A stretch of DNA of 64,000 nucleotides from Methylomonas methanica (GTDB taxonomy: Bacteria > Pseudomonadota > Gammaproteobacteria > Methylococcales > Methylomonadaceae): positions 1 through 64,000 of the forward strand of contig NZ_LUUG01000117.1 in NCBI RefSeq assembly GCF_001644035.1. The letters are read 5' to 3'. Positions within the stretch are counted from its first letter, which is position 1, and each line of letters opens with the position of its first letter. This document shows positions 10,709 through 20,088 of this stretch, piece after piece. Below the pieces are notes generated by a model. That model saw nothing but the letters and a program-made list of their open reading frames with translations, did no database searches and was not told the DNA's origin. Position numbers and translations under genes: made by a program.

Positions 10709-11284
10709 TTAACTTTTCCGATACAGCGCCATCACGTGCTGCACATAATTGCGGGTTTCGGGATAGGGCGGCACGCTGTTATTGTATTTCATCACCGCGC
10801 CTTCTCCGGCGTTGTAACCCGCCACCGCCAGCGTGAGATTGGAGTTGAACATTGCCAGCAAGTCTTTCAAATAACGGGTGCCGCCGTCGACATTCTGCTC
10901 GGCATCGCGCCGGTCGGTGACGCCGTAACGGCGCGCGGTATCCGGCATTAATTGCATCAAACCCACCGCGCCGGCTGACGACACCGCATTGGGGTTATAG
11001 GCTGATTCGGCTTGAATCACCGCATGCAGCAGTTTGGGGTCCATTTGATGCTTGGCCGCAGCCTTGGCAACTAAATCGTTAAATTTGAGTTTATTGCCGG
11101 ACATAAATTTTAGGTCGCGGCTGTAAGTGCGCGGCCGGGTGCGGATGATCAAACGGTAATCGAAGCCTTTTTTCGGCTCGTCGGTGTAATACACCCGACC
11201 GCTCGGATCGGTGTATTTGAAAATGTCCGCCCCCGCATCGGTGATTAGCGCTATAGATAGTGTGGCAACCAGCAGGGGTTTCAT
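10709..11284 (-). CDS. Lytic murein transglycosylase, SLT domain (191 aa)
   Basis: A periplasmic peptidoglycan-cleaving enzyme of the Slt/MltE-like type. A signal peptide (about 1-19) is followed by a DUF4124-like segment (FKYTDPSGRVYYTDEP) and the SLT domain with catalytic Glu in HAVIQAESAYN, then SSAGAVGLMQLMP and AGYNAGEGAV. It is short but carries all three SLT motifs. It sits between purT and the HDOD gene, all leftward. Confidence 0.92.
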   Translation of the reverse strand: MKPLLVATLSIALITDAGADIFKYTDPSGRVYYTDEPKKGFDYRLIIRTRPRTYSRDLKFMSGNKLKFNDLVAKAAAKHQMDPKLLHAVIQAESAYNPNAVSSAGAVGLMQLMPDTARRYGVTDRRDAEQNVDGGTRYLKDLLAMFNSNLTLAVAGYNAGEGAVMKYNNSVPPYPETRNYVQHVMALYRKS

Positions 11285-11308
11285 CGCGTCACCTTTTACC
11301 GATTGAAC

Positions 11309-12505
11309 TCATTCAGTCACGCTAATCAGGCTGGCCGCCTGGACCGCCTTGGCGCGAGCATCGCTAACATTGTCGGCCGTGGCGAGTGCTACGCCCATGC
11401 GTCTCGCCACGAAGGCTTCCGGTTTGCCGAATAGGCGGATGTCGGTATCGGCAACAGCCAGGGCTTTTTCCAAGCCATGATAGGTCACGGCTTTGGCGTC
11501 TATGCCGCCTAGAATCACCGAGCTGGCGGCGGTTTTATCCAATGCGGTGTTGACCGGTAAACCAAGGATGGCGCGGGCATGTAAATCAAATTCGCTTTGC
11601 CGCTGGCTGGCCATCGTCACCATGCCGGTGTCGTGCGGGCGGGGGCTGACTTCGCTAAACCAGACTTGATCCCCAGCGATGAATAATTCCACGCCGAATA
11701 AACCCAATCCGCCTAGTGCGGTAGTCACTTTGTCGGCAATTTGCTGAGATAAAGCAATTGCTTTGGCGCTCATCGCCTGCGGCTGCCAACTTTCCCGATA
11801 ATCGCCGTTTTCCTGGCGGTGACCGATTGGTTCGCAGAAATAGGTTTGTACCTGGCCGTCGCCATCCAGCGCCCGCACTGTCAGCAGCGTAATTTCAAAA
11901 TCAAAGTCGATCTTGGCTTCGACAATCACCTTGCCGGTGTCGGCGCGGCCGCCGGCCTTGGCGTAATCCCAGGCGGCCTGCAACTGATCGGTGCTTTTGA
12001 CCATGGATTGGCCTTTGCCGGACGAGGACATGGTGGGTTTGATAAAACAGGGATAGCCAATGCCGTCATTGACGGCGGCTTTTAGTTGTTCAAAGGTTTC
12101 GGCAAAGGCGTAATTCGAGGTCGGTAAACCGAGTTCGGCGGCAGCCAGCTCGCGGATGCCCTCGCGGTTCATCGTCAATTGAATCGCCCTGGCGTTGGGT
12201 ACGATGGTGGTGTGGCCTTGGGCTTGGATTTCCGCCAACGCGTCAGTGGCAATCGCTTCGATTTCGGGGATGATGTAATGCGGCCGTTCGGCGGCAATGA
12301 GCGTCTTTACCGCCGCTGGATTGGTCATGTCGATCACGTGGCTACGGTGCGCGACTTGCATTGCCGGCGCACCGGCGTAGCGATCCACGGCAATCACTTC
12401 CACGCCGTAGCGTTGCAGGGAAATGGCGATTTCTTTGCCTAATTCGCCGCTGCCCAGTAATAATGCTTTGGTGGCGCTGACGCTGTCAGGGGTGCCTATT
12501 TTCAT
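11309..12505 (-). CDS. purT: Formate-dependent GAR transformylase PurT (398 aa)
   Basis: An ATP-grasp enzyme that makes formyl-glycinamide ribonucleotide from free formate and ATP in purine synthesis. [20 protein letters not shown] at the N-terminus, the ATP-grasp motif [12 protein letters not shown] and the metal-site region [13 protein letters not shown] are diagnostic. Length is typical. The ATG overlaps the stop of the MutS-like gene. Use of free formate would suit a one-carbon-metabolising host, but PurT is widespread. Confidence 0.96.
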   Translation of the reverse strand: MKIGTPDSVSATKALLLGSGELGKEIAISLQRYGVEVIAVDRYAGAPAMQVAHRSHVIDMTNPAAVKTLIAAERPHYIIPEIEAIATDALAEIQAQGHTTIVPNARAIQLTMNREGIRELAAAELGLPTSNYAFAETFEQLKAAVNDGIGYPCFIKPTMSSSGKGQSMVKSTDQLQAAWDYAKAGGRADTGKVIVEAKIDFDFEITLLTVRALDGDGQVQTYFCEPIGHRQENGDYRESWQPQAMSAKAIALSQQIADKVTTALGGLGLFGVELFIAGDQVWFSEVSPRPHDTGMVTMASQRQSEFDLHARAILGLPVNTALDKTAASSVILGGIDAKAVTYHGLEKALAVADTDIRLFGKPEAFVARRMGVALATADNVSDARAKAVQAASLISVTE

Positions 12506-14094
12506 GATTTTGCTAAATAGTTATCGATGTCTTGTTTGGAAAAACCAATTTTTTTCGCGACCCGGTCGGCGTGGCTGACTCTGGAAATGCCGGCTATCAA
12601 TTTAAATGTCGGCAAGTCGTCGGCAAATTCCACTTGTTTGGGGACCGCGATTTTTCTTTTCACAAACTCGTCCACCAATTGATGGTTATGGGTAATTAAA
12701 ATGGTGCTGTTGCCTTTGCGGTAAAAACCATCCAGCACGTCGATAGACGACTGCATCTTCTCTTCAAAGGTAGTGCCTTCCGCCATTTCGTCAAGCACGA
12801 CCAAGCTTTTTGCGGTGCTGGCCAGGAAAATATCGCGGGTGCGTTTCAGTTCCGTGCCAAAACGGCCTTCGCCATCGTCGAGATGACTGATTTCCGGGCA
12901 TTGATAGAAAATTCGATCGGCGACACTCAAACTGGCAGCTTGGGCCGGCACGAAGCAGCCGATTTGCGCCAGCAATTGAATTTGCGTGACTGTTTTGCAG
13001 AATGCGGTTTTGCCGCCGCTATTGGGACCGGTCACGCAGACCAGACGTTCGTCGTCCATACTAAAATCGTTGCCAACATAGGTCGGATTTTTTTGACCCA
13101 GCACCGGGTTCTTCGCTGCAACCAATTTGATGTTATGGCGTTCGCTGGCGTTCAGTTCCGGCAGCACCATCTCGCTGCCGTAATCTTCGGCATATTTGAT
13201 AAAGGCCAGCAACTCGTCTAGTTGGCCCAGGCCGTCCAGCATGTCGCCGAGCGCCTGCGAGTTTTTATAAATAGTGCGTAGCGGAATGATGCAGTTGTCT
13301 CGGTCGTAACCGCCGATTACCGGAATATAAGCCAAGGCCAAAGGCAGAAAAAACACCGAAGCCACCGACAAACCGTCGCGGGTGACCTGGAACATGTCGG
13401 TCGGGAAGATCTGCATCAAGCCCCAGATAGCGGCGATCAACAAACCGATCAGCATAGGCTTGAACAGAGTGGGCCGGAAGATTGTGGCAGGTGAGAACGA
13501 GTTTTTGCGTTCTTCCTTGCTTTGCAGGCCTTTCTCGCTGTTATAGACCGGGCCGACCATCAGCGAATACTCGTTGCTGTGGGAAAAATTGCCGATTTTT
13601 TCGAACACGCTTTGCAGATAAGGGCTTTGCGGCTTGCCGGAGTTGTAGATCGCACCAACTAAATTCAAAACCACGCGTATGCCGCGTACGTATTGTTTGT
13701 AGCCGTAACCTTCGATTTGATAGTCTTCGCGAGCCGTGCCGAAACCGCCGAGAAATTCGCCGAATAATAATAAATACAGCCGGTTTTCCGACGCGGCGGC
13801 ATTGGCGACAATATTTTCCACGTTGGCGCGCACATCGGGATTGTCTTGAATTTCCCGTACCGCTGCTTGTTTTGCGGCTATCGCCTCCAGATCGCCCAAG
13901 GGTTGGCTTAACGAGCGATACAGCACGGTTTTACCGGCGGTAGTGCTGGCGTAGTTGACATAATCGAATAGCTCGTCCACTTCTATGGTGTTAAACGCGC
14001 CTTGATCGATCACGCCTTCACCGGTAGGCAAGGGTTGGCTTGTGCGTACCGCCGGCCATTCGTCGTTCCAGCTTTGTAAGATGTTTTGTTGCAT
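12502..14094 (-). CDS. Membrane-associated MutS-like ATPase (530 aa)
   Basis: The C-terminal half is a MutS domain V ATPase: P-loop GPNSGGKT (356-363), Walker B LVVLDEM and switch ITHNH. The N-terminal half lacks the mismatch-binding and connector domains of MutS and has two probable membrane helices (about 212-230 and 243-261), so it is not a mismatch-recognition protein. Similar MutS-related ATPases are known without a settled role. It shares a stop/start overlap with purT, so the two are co-translated, a partnership with no obvious functional reason. Confidence 0.85.
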   Translation of the reverse strand: MQQNILQSWNDEWPAVRTSQPLPTGEGVIDQGAFNTIEVDELFDYVNYASTTAGKTVLYRSLSQPLGDLEAIAAKQAAVREIQDNPDVRANVENIVANAAASENRLYLLLFGEFLGGFGTAREDYQIEGYGYKQYVRGIRVVLNLVGAIYNSGKPQSPYLQSVFEKIGNFSHSNEYSLMVGPVYNSEKGLQSKEERKNSFSPATIFRPTLFKPMLIGLLIAAIWGLMQIFPTDMFQVTRDGLSVASVFFLPLALAYIPVIGGYDRDNCIIPLRTIYKNSQALGDMLDGLGQLDELLAFIKYAEDYGSEMVLPELNASERHNIKLVAAKNPVLGQKNPTYVGNDFSMDDERLVCVTGPNSGGKTAFCKTVTQIQLLAQIGCFVPAQAASLSVADRIFYQCPEISHLDDGEGRFGTELKRTRDIFLASTAKSLVVLDEMAEGTTFEEKMQSSIDVLDGFYRKGNSTILITHNHQLVDEFVKRKIAVPKQVEFADDLPTFKLIAGISRVSHADRVAKKIGFSKQDIDNYLAKS

Positions 14095-14126
14095 ATTACC
14101 CCCGGTTTTTATGTGCCGCGCTTTAT

Positions 14127-15110
14127 TTAGTGCACGGTTTTGATTAAATCAAGCATCACCTCGACATGAGCGTCGCTGTCGTTTAAACACGGAATGTAGC
14201 GATAGGTCTCACCGCCGGCTTCCAGAAAGATTTCCTGGTTGGCGATGGCGATCTCTTCCAGCGTTTCCAAACAGTCTACCGAGAATCCCGGACAAATCAC
14301 GTCGACGTTTTTGATGCCTTGTTGCGGCAATTCCTGCAACACTTCCACGCAATAGGGTTTCAGCCATTCGGCCTTGCCGAAACGCGATTGAAACACCAGT
14401 TTCCATTGTTGCTCGTTCAGTCCCAACTGCTCGGCGAGCAGGCGGCCCGTGGTTTGGCATTGATAGAAATACGGGTCGCCCCATTCTGTCAGCTTGGCCG
14501 GCAAGCCGTGAAACGACAGCAGCAGCAATTCGGCCTGACCGTTGGCTTGCCAATGCTGGCGAACCGATTGCGCCAAGGCTTCGATGTAACTGGGGTGTTC
14601 ATGAAAGTCGCTGATGAAATGTAGGCCGGGCATGTGTCGCCAACTGACAAATTCCTCGGCAACCACATCGAAAATCGAGGCGGTGGTGGTGGAGGAATAC
14701 TGCGGATACAAAGGCAGGATGACGATTTCCTGGACACCTTGTTTCTGAAAGTTTTGCAGCTTTTCCCGCAAGGCCGGCTTGCCGTAGCGCATCGCGCAGT
14801 CGATGACCAAATTCGAGCCATCTACTCCCGCAAAACCTTGCAACTTGGCGGTTAGCTTTTCGGTGAATACGATCAAGGGCGAGCCTTGTTCGGTCCAGAT
14901 TGATTGATAGGCATGCGCCGATTTTTTGGGCCGAAACGGCAGCACGAACAGATTCAGAATCAGCCACCATAACGGTCTGGGCAAATTGACCACCCGTGGG
15001 TCGCCAAGAAACTCGCGCAGGAAGCGGCGCACATCGCCGGTTTTTGGGGAAGCGGGTGAACCCAGGTTGACCAGTAACACCCCAACTTTTTTCGCGCTTG
15101 TGTCGGTCAT
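14127..15110 (-). CDS. hemH: Ferrochelatase HemH (327 aa)
   Basis: Inserts ferrous iron into protoporphyrin IX, the last step of heme synthesis. GVLLVNLGSPASPKTGDV at the N-terminus, LLLSFHGLPAK with the catalytic-site His, and CPGFSVDCLETLEEI near the C-terminus are family motifs. The ATG at 15110 gives the usual length; the open frame extends to 15416 inside folE and that part is a shadow. It begins five bases after the folE stop, so the two form an operon. Confidence 0.96.
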   Translation of the reverse strand: MTDTSAKKVGVLLVNLGSPASPKTGDVRRFLREFLGDPRVVNLPRPLWWLILNLFVLPFRPKKSAHAYQSIWTEQGSPLIVFTEKLTAKLQGFAGVDGSNLVIDCAMRYGKPALREKLQNFQKQGVQEIVILPLYPQYSSTTTASIFDVVAEEFVSWRHMPGLHFISDFHEHPSYIEALAQSVRQHWQANGQAELLLLSFHGLPAKLTEWGDPYFYQCQTTGRLLAEQLGLNEQQWKLVFQSRFGKAEWLKPYCVEVLQELPQQGIKNVDVICPGFSVDCLETLEEIAIANQEIFLEAGGETYRYIPCLNDSDAHVEVMLDLIKTVH

Positions 15111-15115
15111 GTTTT

Positions 15116-15658
15116 TCAGCGATTGATCAGGTTCAGGAATTCGGAGCGGGTGCTGATTTCTTCTCGAAAAATGCCCAGCATCACCGACGTGGTCATCACC
15201 GAGTTTTGTTTTTCCACGCCGCGCATCATCATGCAGAGATGTTTGGCTTCGATGACCACCGCCACGCCGCGGGCGTCGATGGCTGTTTCCACTGCCTTGG
15301 CAATTTGCCGAGTCAATTGTTCCTGAATTTGCAAGCGGCGACCGTACATATCGACGATCCGTGCCAACTTGGACAAGCCCAAGACTTTGCCTTTCGGCAG
15401 GTAGCCGATGTGGCATTTACCGATGAACGGTAATAGATGATGCTCGCATAAGGAGTAAAGCTCGATGTCTTTCACGATCACCATGTCTTCGGTGTCGGCT
15501 TGAAATATCGCGCCGTTCAATACCTCTTCCAGGGTTTTTTCGTAACCGTTATTCAGGAATTTAAAGGCTTTTGCGGCCCGTTTCGGCGTGTCCCGCAAAC
15601 CTTCCCGATTCACGTCTTCGCCTATCGCTTGAATGATTTTGGAGAAATATTCTTCCAT
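15116..15658 (-). CDS. folE: GTP cyclohydrolase I (180 aa)
   Basis: Makes 7,8-dihydroneopterin triphosphate from GTP for folate and tetrahydropterin synthesis. The zinc and active-site motif [18 protein letters not shown] and the later zinc Cys in [11 protein letters not shown] are present, as is the [10 protein letters not shown] signature. It is a compact bacterial FolE1. It lies 39 bases downstream of dusA and just upstream of hemH. Confidence 0.96.
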   Translation of the reverse strand: MEEYFSKIIQAIGEDVNREGLRDTPKRAAKAFKFLNNGYEKTLEEVLNGAIFQADTEDMVIVKDIELYSLCEHHLLPFIGKCHIGYLPKGKVLGLSKLARIVDMYGRRLQIQEQLTRQIAKAVETAIDARGVAVVIEAKHLCMMMRGVEKQNSVMTTSVMLGIFREEISTRSEFLNLINR

Positions 15659-15697
15659 TGCCGCCCCCGAGTAAAAAAATGTCGTGAGTATACAGCA

Positions 15698-16702
15698 TCA
15701 AACTGTAAATTCTAAGGCGTCCAAAATCACCTGACTGCCGGCTCCAAAACGGGTGGCGTTTTCGCTGAGATGGCGGCGCCAGGCCCGCGCACCATCGACA
15801 CCATGAAACAGACCCAACATATGCCGGGCAATGCAATGCAGTCTCACGCCTTGTTGCAATTGCTGCTCTATGTAAGGCAGCATTGCCAATACCGTCTCTT
15901 GCCGCGACTGGATATGATGCTCGTCGTTAAACAAGCGCCGGTCTACTTCCGCCAATAAATAGGGATTGTGATACACCTCCCGGCCCAGCATGACGCCGTC
16001 GACTTGCGTCAATAAATCCAGCGAGCTATCCAAGGATTCGATGCCGCCATTGATGACGATCTTTAGCATTGAGAAATCTTGCTTCAACTGAAACACCACG
16101 TCATAACGCAGCGGCGGCACGTCACGATTCTGTTTGGGCGACAGGCCGGACAACCAGGCTTTGCGGGCATGGACGATAAACGTCTCGCAACCGGCCGCCG
16201 CCACAGTCTTTATGAAATGTGTAAGTTCGTCGTAGGAATCGCGATCATCGATACCGATCCGCGACTTCACAGTCACCGGCATCGATACCGCTTGGCGCAT
16301 CGCTGCCACGCACTCTGCGACCAATTCGGGTTCGGCCATCAAGCAGGCGCCAAAGCGGCCATTTTGCACACGGTCGCTAGGGCAGCCGACGTTTAAATTG
16401 ATCTCGTCGTAACCATAGTCGGCGGCAATTTTTGCGCATTCGGCTAAATCCGCAGGATTGCTGCCACCCAGTTGCAAAGCCACCGGGTGTTCTGTTTGAT
16501 TGAACTGTAAATGCCGGTCGCGGTTGCCATGCAAGATAGCGCCGGAGGTGACCATTTCAGTGTACAGCAAGGCATGTCGGGATAAGCTTCTATGAAAATG
16601 CCGACAATGCCGGTCAGTCCAATCCAGCATGGGTGCTACGGAGAATCTACAGGCTAGGTTTTTGTCAGCTTGTGGTCGTACATGGACGCGGTCAGCGGTC
16701 AT
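15698..16702 (-). CDS. dusA: tRNA-dihydrouridine synthase A (334 aa)
   Basis: A flavin-dependent enzyme that reduces uridines in the tRNA D-loop. [18 protein letters not shown], the catalytic-Cys motif [17 protein letters not shown] and [16 protein letters not shown] are DusA signatures. The ATG at 16702 is chosen because the family match begins soon after it; the open frame continues to 16816 without similarity. Length is normal for DusA. Confidence 0.95.
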   Translation of the reverse strand: MTADRVHVRPQADKNLACRFSVAPMLDWTDRHCRHFHRSLSRHALLYTEMVTSGAILHGNRDRHLQFNQTEHPVALQLGGSNPADLAECAKIAADYGYDEINLNVGCPSDRVQNGRFGACLMAEPELVAECVAAMRQAVSMPVTVKSRIGIDDRDSYDELTHFIKTVAAAGCETFIVHARKAWLSGLSPKQNRDVPPLRYDVVFQLKQDFSMLKIVINGGIESLDSSLDLLTQVDGVMLGREVYHNPYLLAEVDRRLFNDEHHIQSRQETVLAMLPYIEQQLQQGVRLHCIARHMLGLFHGVDGARAWRRHLSENATRFGAGSQVILDALEFTV

Positions 16703-16836
16703 CGATGGTTCTGGTAGTTGGGAAGCAGGATTTAAATTCGGTGACTTTATTATACTGTGCCGGACTGAATAAAAACGGCAGTAGGCAATCAGACGTTGAT
16801 GAGGCTGAAAGAGCAAAGCGGTAGGATAGGAAAATA

Positions 16837-17010
16837 TCAGTCGGCTTTACCCGTGTAAATCTTGTCGACCAATTCTTTAAACCACCGAGGTCTAAAAATC
16901 ACCACGTACAAACCGATGCTGCTGGTAATCGGGATCGGGCCGACGCTAAACAGCATAAACACGATAAAGACTATCGCACATTTGATTCTCGTAAGGTTTG
17001 TCGGATTCAT
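16837..17010 (-). CDS. Small membrane protein of unknown function (57 aa)
   Basis: An open frame from ATG at 17010 encodes a 57-residue protein with one hydrophobic stretch ([20 protein letters not shown], about 9-28), a second moderately hydrophobic segment, and a basic tail containing [15 protein letters not shown] weak GGCGGGG lies upstream. The juxtaposition of membrane helix and [10 protein letters not shown] tail looks like a real conserved small protein, not a chance frame, but I do not recognise a family. It lies upstream of dusA on the same strand. Confidence 0.55.
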   Translation of the reverse strand: MNPTNLTRIKCAIVFIVFMLFSVGPIPITSSIGLYVVIFRPRWFKELVDKIYTGKAD

Positions 17011-17174
17011 ATTGCCCCGCCGATATTAAATGATGCTAAAAGCTAACACGTTGTTGGCAAATGCAGCTATTAAGAGCGAAAAAATCCTCGGTGCTGTTTT
17101 GAAATAGCGTTGTCGAGTTGCTTGGGAGTCGGGGATGGCTATCTGGTTTGTCCGCGTGGACGTTTCGAGGTAAC

Positions 17175-17501
17175 TCAGTTTACCGATAGTGTTCGGTTGT
17201 ACTGTTTGCCGGCTTTGTTCTCAGTGAGGTTGCCAACGCATTTGCTGTTGGTTTGCTTGGCATGAAACCGATGGAGCGAATTACCAACCGGCTGGACCAA
17301 AGCCTGAGTGCCGGGTTTGAGCGGGCGTGAGGCAAGCGCGTTAATTGTTTCCATGCTGCCCATGCATTGCTTGTGCTTCGGCATGGTTGCGGCGGGGGCG
17401 TTTTGGGTGGCCAGAAATACGCCGATAATGATCAGCAAAAAGCTTATGCCGCAACGCTTTAGCTCGCGTACACAGGTTTTCAGGATTTCTTCGGAATTCA
17501 T
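17175..17501 (-). CDS. Hypothetical exported or membrane-anchored protein (108 aa)
   Basis: No family recognised. A membrane/signal segment (about 17-37, GISFLLIIIGVFLATQNAPA) follows a charged N-terminus, with a polar, basic remainder holding two cysteines (KQCMGSME and SKCVGNL). A clear AGGAGAC ribosome site lies 6 bases before the ATG, which supports expression. It stands alone between two other small unknown genes. Confidence 0.55.
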   Translation of the reverse strand: MNSEEILKTCVRELKRCGISFLLIIIGVFLATQNAPAATMPKHKQCMGSMETINALASRPLKPGTQALVQPVGNSLHRFHAKQTNSKCVGNLTENKAGKQYNRTLSVN

Positions 17502-17714
17502 TGTTTGTCTCCTAATGTTGGGGTTATAAAAACTTTGCGAGCAGACCTTTTAATGCGCAAACAGGTGTGAATGTTTTAGAAATTAGCGCCAATGCTTTTG
17601 CTGTGACCGGCAAAAACGTTGAATAACGACTCTGATTCGCGACCCGGTTGAACCTAGTGATAGTTATAGGCTGCCGTTTATCGTTGCGCAGCCAGACTTA
17701 TAACAAGGCAATGC

Positions 17715-17903
17715 TTAAACCAATCTGAAGTGAATTTTCGCCACGCGATTTTTGGCATGTATTTCTTGGTGAATTTCCAGTGCTTCACTGCGCATGTGGT
17801 TGCAGAATGCACAAAGGCCTTCGTGGTCGGCATGTGATTTTTCATGAGCTGACAATAAGTCGCCGCATCTTTTGCAACGAGTAATCTGCTGGAGTGTTTT
17901 CAT
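17715..17903 (-). CDS. Small putative zinc-ribbon protein (62 aa)
   Basis: Four cysteines in two CxxC pairs (C10/C13 in RCKRCG and C31/C34 in LCAFCN) suggest a zinc-ribbon fold, flanked by several histidines. A GAGG site precedes the ATG by about 8 bases. No family recognised; a small metal-binding or regulatory protein is possible. It is transcribed away from the non-coding stretch at 17904-18502. Confidence 0.55.
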   Translation of the reverse strand: MKTLQQITRCKRCGDLLSAHEKSHADHEGLCAFCNHMRSEALEIHQEIHAKNRVAKIHFRLV

Positions 17904-18502
17904 GGTGATCGCCTCGTAATCGGAATTTGTGAAAATAACGCGCTATGGGTTTGTTGGGTGTCCGGCTCTTTGTAAGGAGAGCTAAACTACACACCGCAAA
18001 ACCAATGCCACTAGAGATGCGGGCATGCGGTAAATATTTTAACTAATTGTTTCTGCGTTATTTTATGAGCTGACAATGCTGGAAAGCAGTGAAAAAATAC
18101 ACAAGAAATTGTTGATTTCAGCACTAAATATCGTAGCGTTTACGAAATGTCGTACAAAGTATTCGGGCGAGTCGATGATTCAGGGACGTTAGAGCCTTTT
18201 GCAGGTTGTCGGTCAATTAAAAGTCGGTATTAAGCTTTGGGGTTATGGGTACCTCTACGGCGGTCTCTCCAGCACCAGCGCGACGATTTGTAAGGGTCCG
18301 GTCAGTTAATGAGCTGAATTTGGACAAGCCCGTCGCATTTTTAGTGATGCTGCTAAGGGGTTTTACCGGCGGTTAAGTTTTGACGAAATATCGTCAACCA
18401 TGCAAAAATATGTGATACATTTCGCTTTAAACGTATCGGGAGGATATTCCCATTTAACTAGGTAGTGTGCGTGTCCTACCGATGAAATGCTTGAGAGTCA
18501 GC
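17904..18502. other. 599-base region without a gene; contains an operator-like palindrome
   Basis: I find no supported gene here. A perfect inverted repeat TTGACGAAATATCGTCAA lies at 18380-18397, about 105 bases before the porin-like gene. Its left arm doubles as a -35-like TTGACG, but no good -10 is visible at normal spacing. No convincing sigma-54 site is present despite the AAA+ regulator downstream. The region should hold promoters for both the 62-aa gene (leftward) and the signalling operon (rightward). Confidence 0.5.
18380..18397. promoter_or_regulatory. Palindrome upstream of the OMP/PBP/kinase operon
   Basis: Seven-base perfect arms (TTGACGA / TCGTCAA) separated by AATA. It is the size and symmetry of a dimeric regulator site, and overlaps a -35-like hexamer. 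Function is inferred from position only. Confidence 0.4.
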
Positions 18503-19633
18503 ATGCGGCAACGATACTATCCGGCTATATTCAAAACGCTAAGCGGCGCTATCGTTTCTTGTCTCAGCGCACTCGCCACCGTGGTTCCCGTCACGGCAGT
18601 TGCCGCAGGTCATATGGGACATATGTCCAGCCATGGCGCCACTGGGCTGCCGGGTGATTTTTTGTTGTTTCCGGCTTTGACCGGTATCGTCCGTTTCGAT
18701 CAAGAACCTCAAAAAAAACTCAGTAATAGCGAGGTTATCCCAGAGATTAACGTGTTTTACACCACCGACTATCAGCGCTTTCGGTTTCTCGGCGAATGGC
18801 TGGTCAGTACCAAAACCCATAACTTGGAAAGATTTCAATTGGGTATGCACGTAGGGGACGAAGCTACTCTGTGGCTTGGTCGCTTTCATAACCCGATCGG
18901 CTACTGGAACATGCAGTTTCATCACGGCGCGTTTCTGCAAACCACTATCAGCAGGCCCGGCATTATGGCGTTCGAAACGGCCGGCGGCGTGATACCCAAC
19001 CACTTGACCGGGTTTTTATGGGAAGGCGTCCACGATCTGGGTGAGGGCGGCCTTTATTACTCGGTTGGGGCTGGCGCGGGCCCGCAAATTAATAAAGGTT
19101 TGGAAGCATTCAATCTCGTGGAGCCGGGAGGTTCCCGTCGACCCGGTGTATCGTTTCGGCTGGGCTATCAACCCATCAGCTTCGGCGTGGACGAATTCGG
19201 CGTTTCCGGAGCGTATAACCAAATTCGTTCCGACGAGCCCGCCGTAAGAAACGTTAGTCAATTTGTCGCTAGCGCTTATGCGAATAAACAAATTCAATCA
19301 GTAAGGCTGCTAAGCGAAATTGTCTATGTGAACAACACCTTGGAAAGTCGGTTGGGCGGTAAAAGCTACGATGATTTTCTTAGCGCTTACGGGCAAGTCG
19401 AATGGGAACTCAATCCGACCTGGACTTTGGTCGGGCGGGTCGAAGGCACATTTGGAGGTAGGGATGATCCGTATCTGGCGATGTTTCCCCGATACGTCGA
19501 GGACAGGTTTCTCGGTGGCGTACGCTACAAACTCAATCATACCAATTCTTTAAAGCTTGAAGCCTCCCGCGATCATTTACGCGACGATCATTTCGGGCAA
19601 GTGATGTTTCAATGGAGCGCGGTGTTTCCATGA
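18503..19633 (+). CDS. Outer-membrane beta-barrel (porin-like) protein with His/Met-rich N-terminus (376 aa)
   Basis: After a signal peptide (cleavage near AVAA, about residue 34) comes a short metal-ligand-rich stretch GHMGHMSSHG, then about 330 residues of alternating amphipathic strands with many Tyr, Phe, Arg and Gly, ending in Trp-Ser-Ala-Val-Phe-Pro. This is typical of outer-membrane barrels although the last residue is not aromatic. The ATG at 18503 is chosen for its GAGAG site five bases upstream; the frame is open from 18467. It overlaps the next gene by ATGA. It probably delivers or senses a ligand for the periplasmic protein and kinase that follow. The His/Met stretch could bind copper or another metal, which is inference. 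Confidence 0.75.
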   Translation: MRQRYYPAIFKTLSGAIVSCLSALATVVPVTAVAAGHMGHMSSHGATGLPGDFLLFPALTGIVRFDQEPQKKLSNSEVIPEINVFYTTDYQRFRFLGEWLVSTKTHNLERFQLGMHVGDEATLWLGRFHNPIGYWNMQFHHGAFLQTTISRPGIMAFETAGGVIPNHLTGFLWEGVHDLGEGGLYYSVGAGAGPQINKGLEAFNLVEPGGSRRPGVSFRLGYQPISFGVDEFGVSGAYNQIRSDEPAVRNVSQFVASAYANKQIQSVRLLSEIVYVNNTLESRLGGKSYDDFLSAYGQVEWELNPTWTLVGRVEGTFGGRDDPYLAMFPRYVEDRFLGGVRYKLNHTNSLKLEASRDHLRDDHFGQVMFQWSAVFP

Positions 19634-20088
19634 AACTGCTTCGCGGCCTAGGTATCGCTGGTCTATTACTGCTGCTGGGTGCGCAGAGCCTGTGGGCTAT
19701 CACTCGCCACTCTCTGGTACTGGCCACCAGCGCCAACTCGTCCATGCCGGCTTTGACCGTGCAGGAGGCCAGAAAATTGTTTCTGGGCGTACCGCTGGAG
19801 AAGGGCGGTGAGCATCCCGTTCCGTTATTGAACATCAGCGATCCGTTAATTTTCGAAGTATTTCTGCAAAAAGTGGCCTTCATGTCGGCTAATGCCTATG
19901 AAAGCCAGACCATATCGGTGGTTTTCCGTCTCGGCGGTAAACGTCCGGAAAGTTTTAACGATCTGAAGAGCTTGGTCGATACGCTGCAACAGAATCCGGG
20001 CACGGTGACCTATTTGTGGGAGGATCAAGTCAGGGCCAATCAAGGCCTTAAATCCGTCAATGTGTTATGGCAAGGAGCCCTGGAATGA
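19630..20088 (+). CDS. Small periplasmic PBP-like (phosphate-binding-type) protein (152 aa)
   Basis: A signal peptide (KLLRGLGIAGLLLLLGAQSLWA) is followed by about 130 residues resembling one lobe of a phosphate/ABC-type substrate-binding protein: LVLATSANSSMPALTVQEARKLFLG, PLLNISDPLIFEVFLQKV, and a Tyr-Leu-Trp-Glu-Asp segment near the C-terminus. It is too short to be a complete two-lobe binding protein, and no ABC transporter genes accompany it, so a sensory role with the downstream kinase is more likely. ATG overlaps the upstream stop and its own stop overlaps the kinase ATG. Confidence 0.75.
   Translation: MKLLRGLGIAGLLLLLGAQSLWAITRHSLVLATSANSSMPALTVQEARKLFLGVPLEKGGEHPVPLLNISDPLIFEVFLQKVAFMSANAYESQTISVVFRLGGKRPESFNDLKSLVDTLQQNPGTVTYLWEDQVRANQGLKSVNVLWQGALE

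Noticed and set aside
15111-15416. N-terminal extension of hemH
   Set aside because: It lies within folE in another frame and shows no ferrochelatase similarity.
17904-18502. Sigma-54 promoter before the OMP/PBP/kinase operon
   Set aside because: Sites with GG and GC 10 bases apart exist only by loose match (-12 reading CGGC), and the best-looking one (TTTGGACAAGC...TCGC) has spacing 11.
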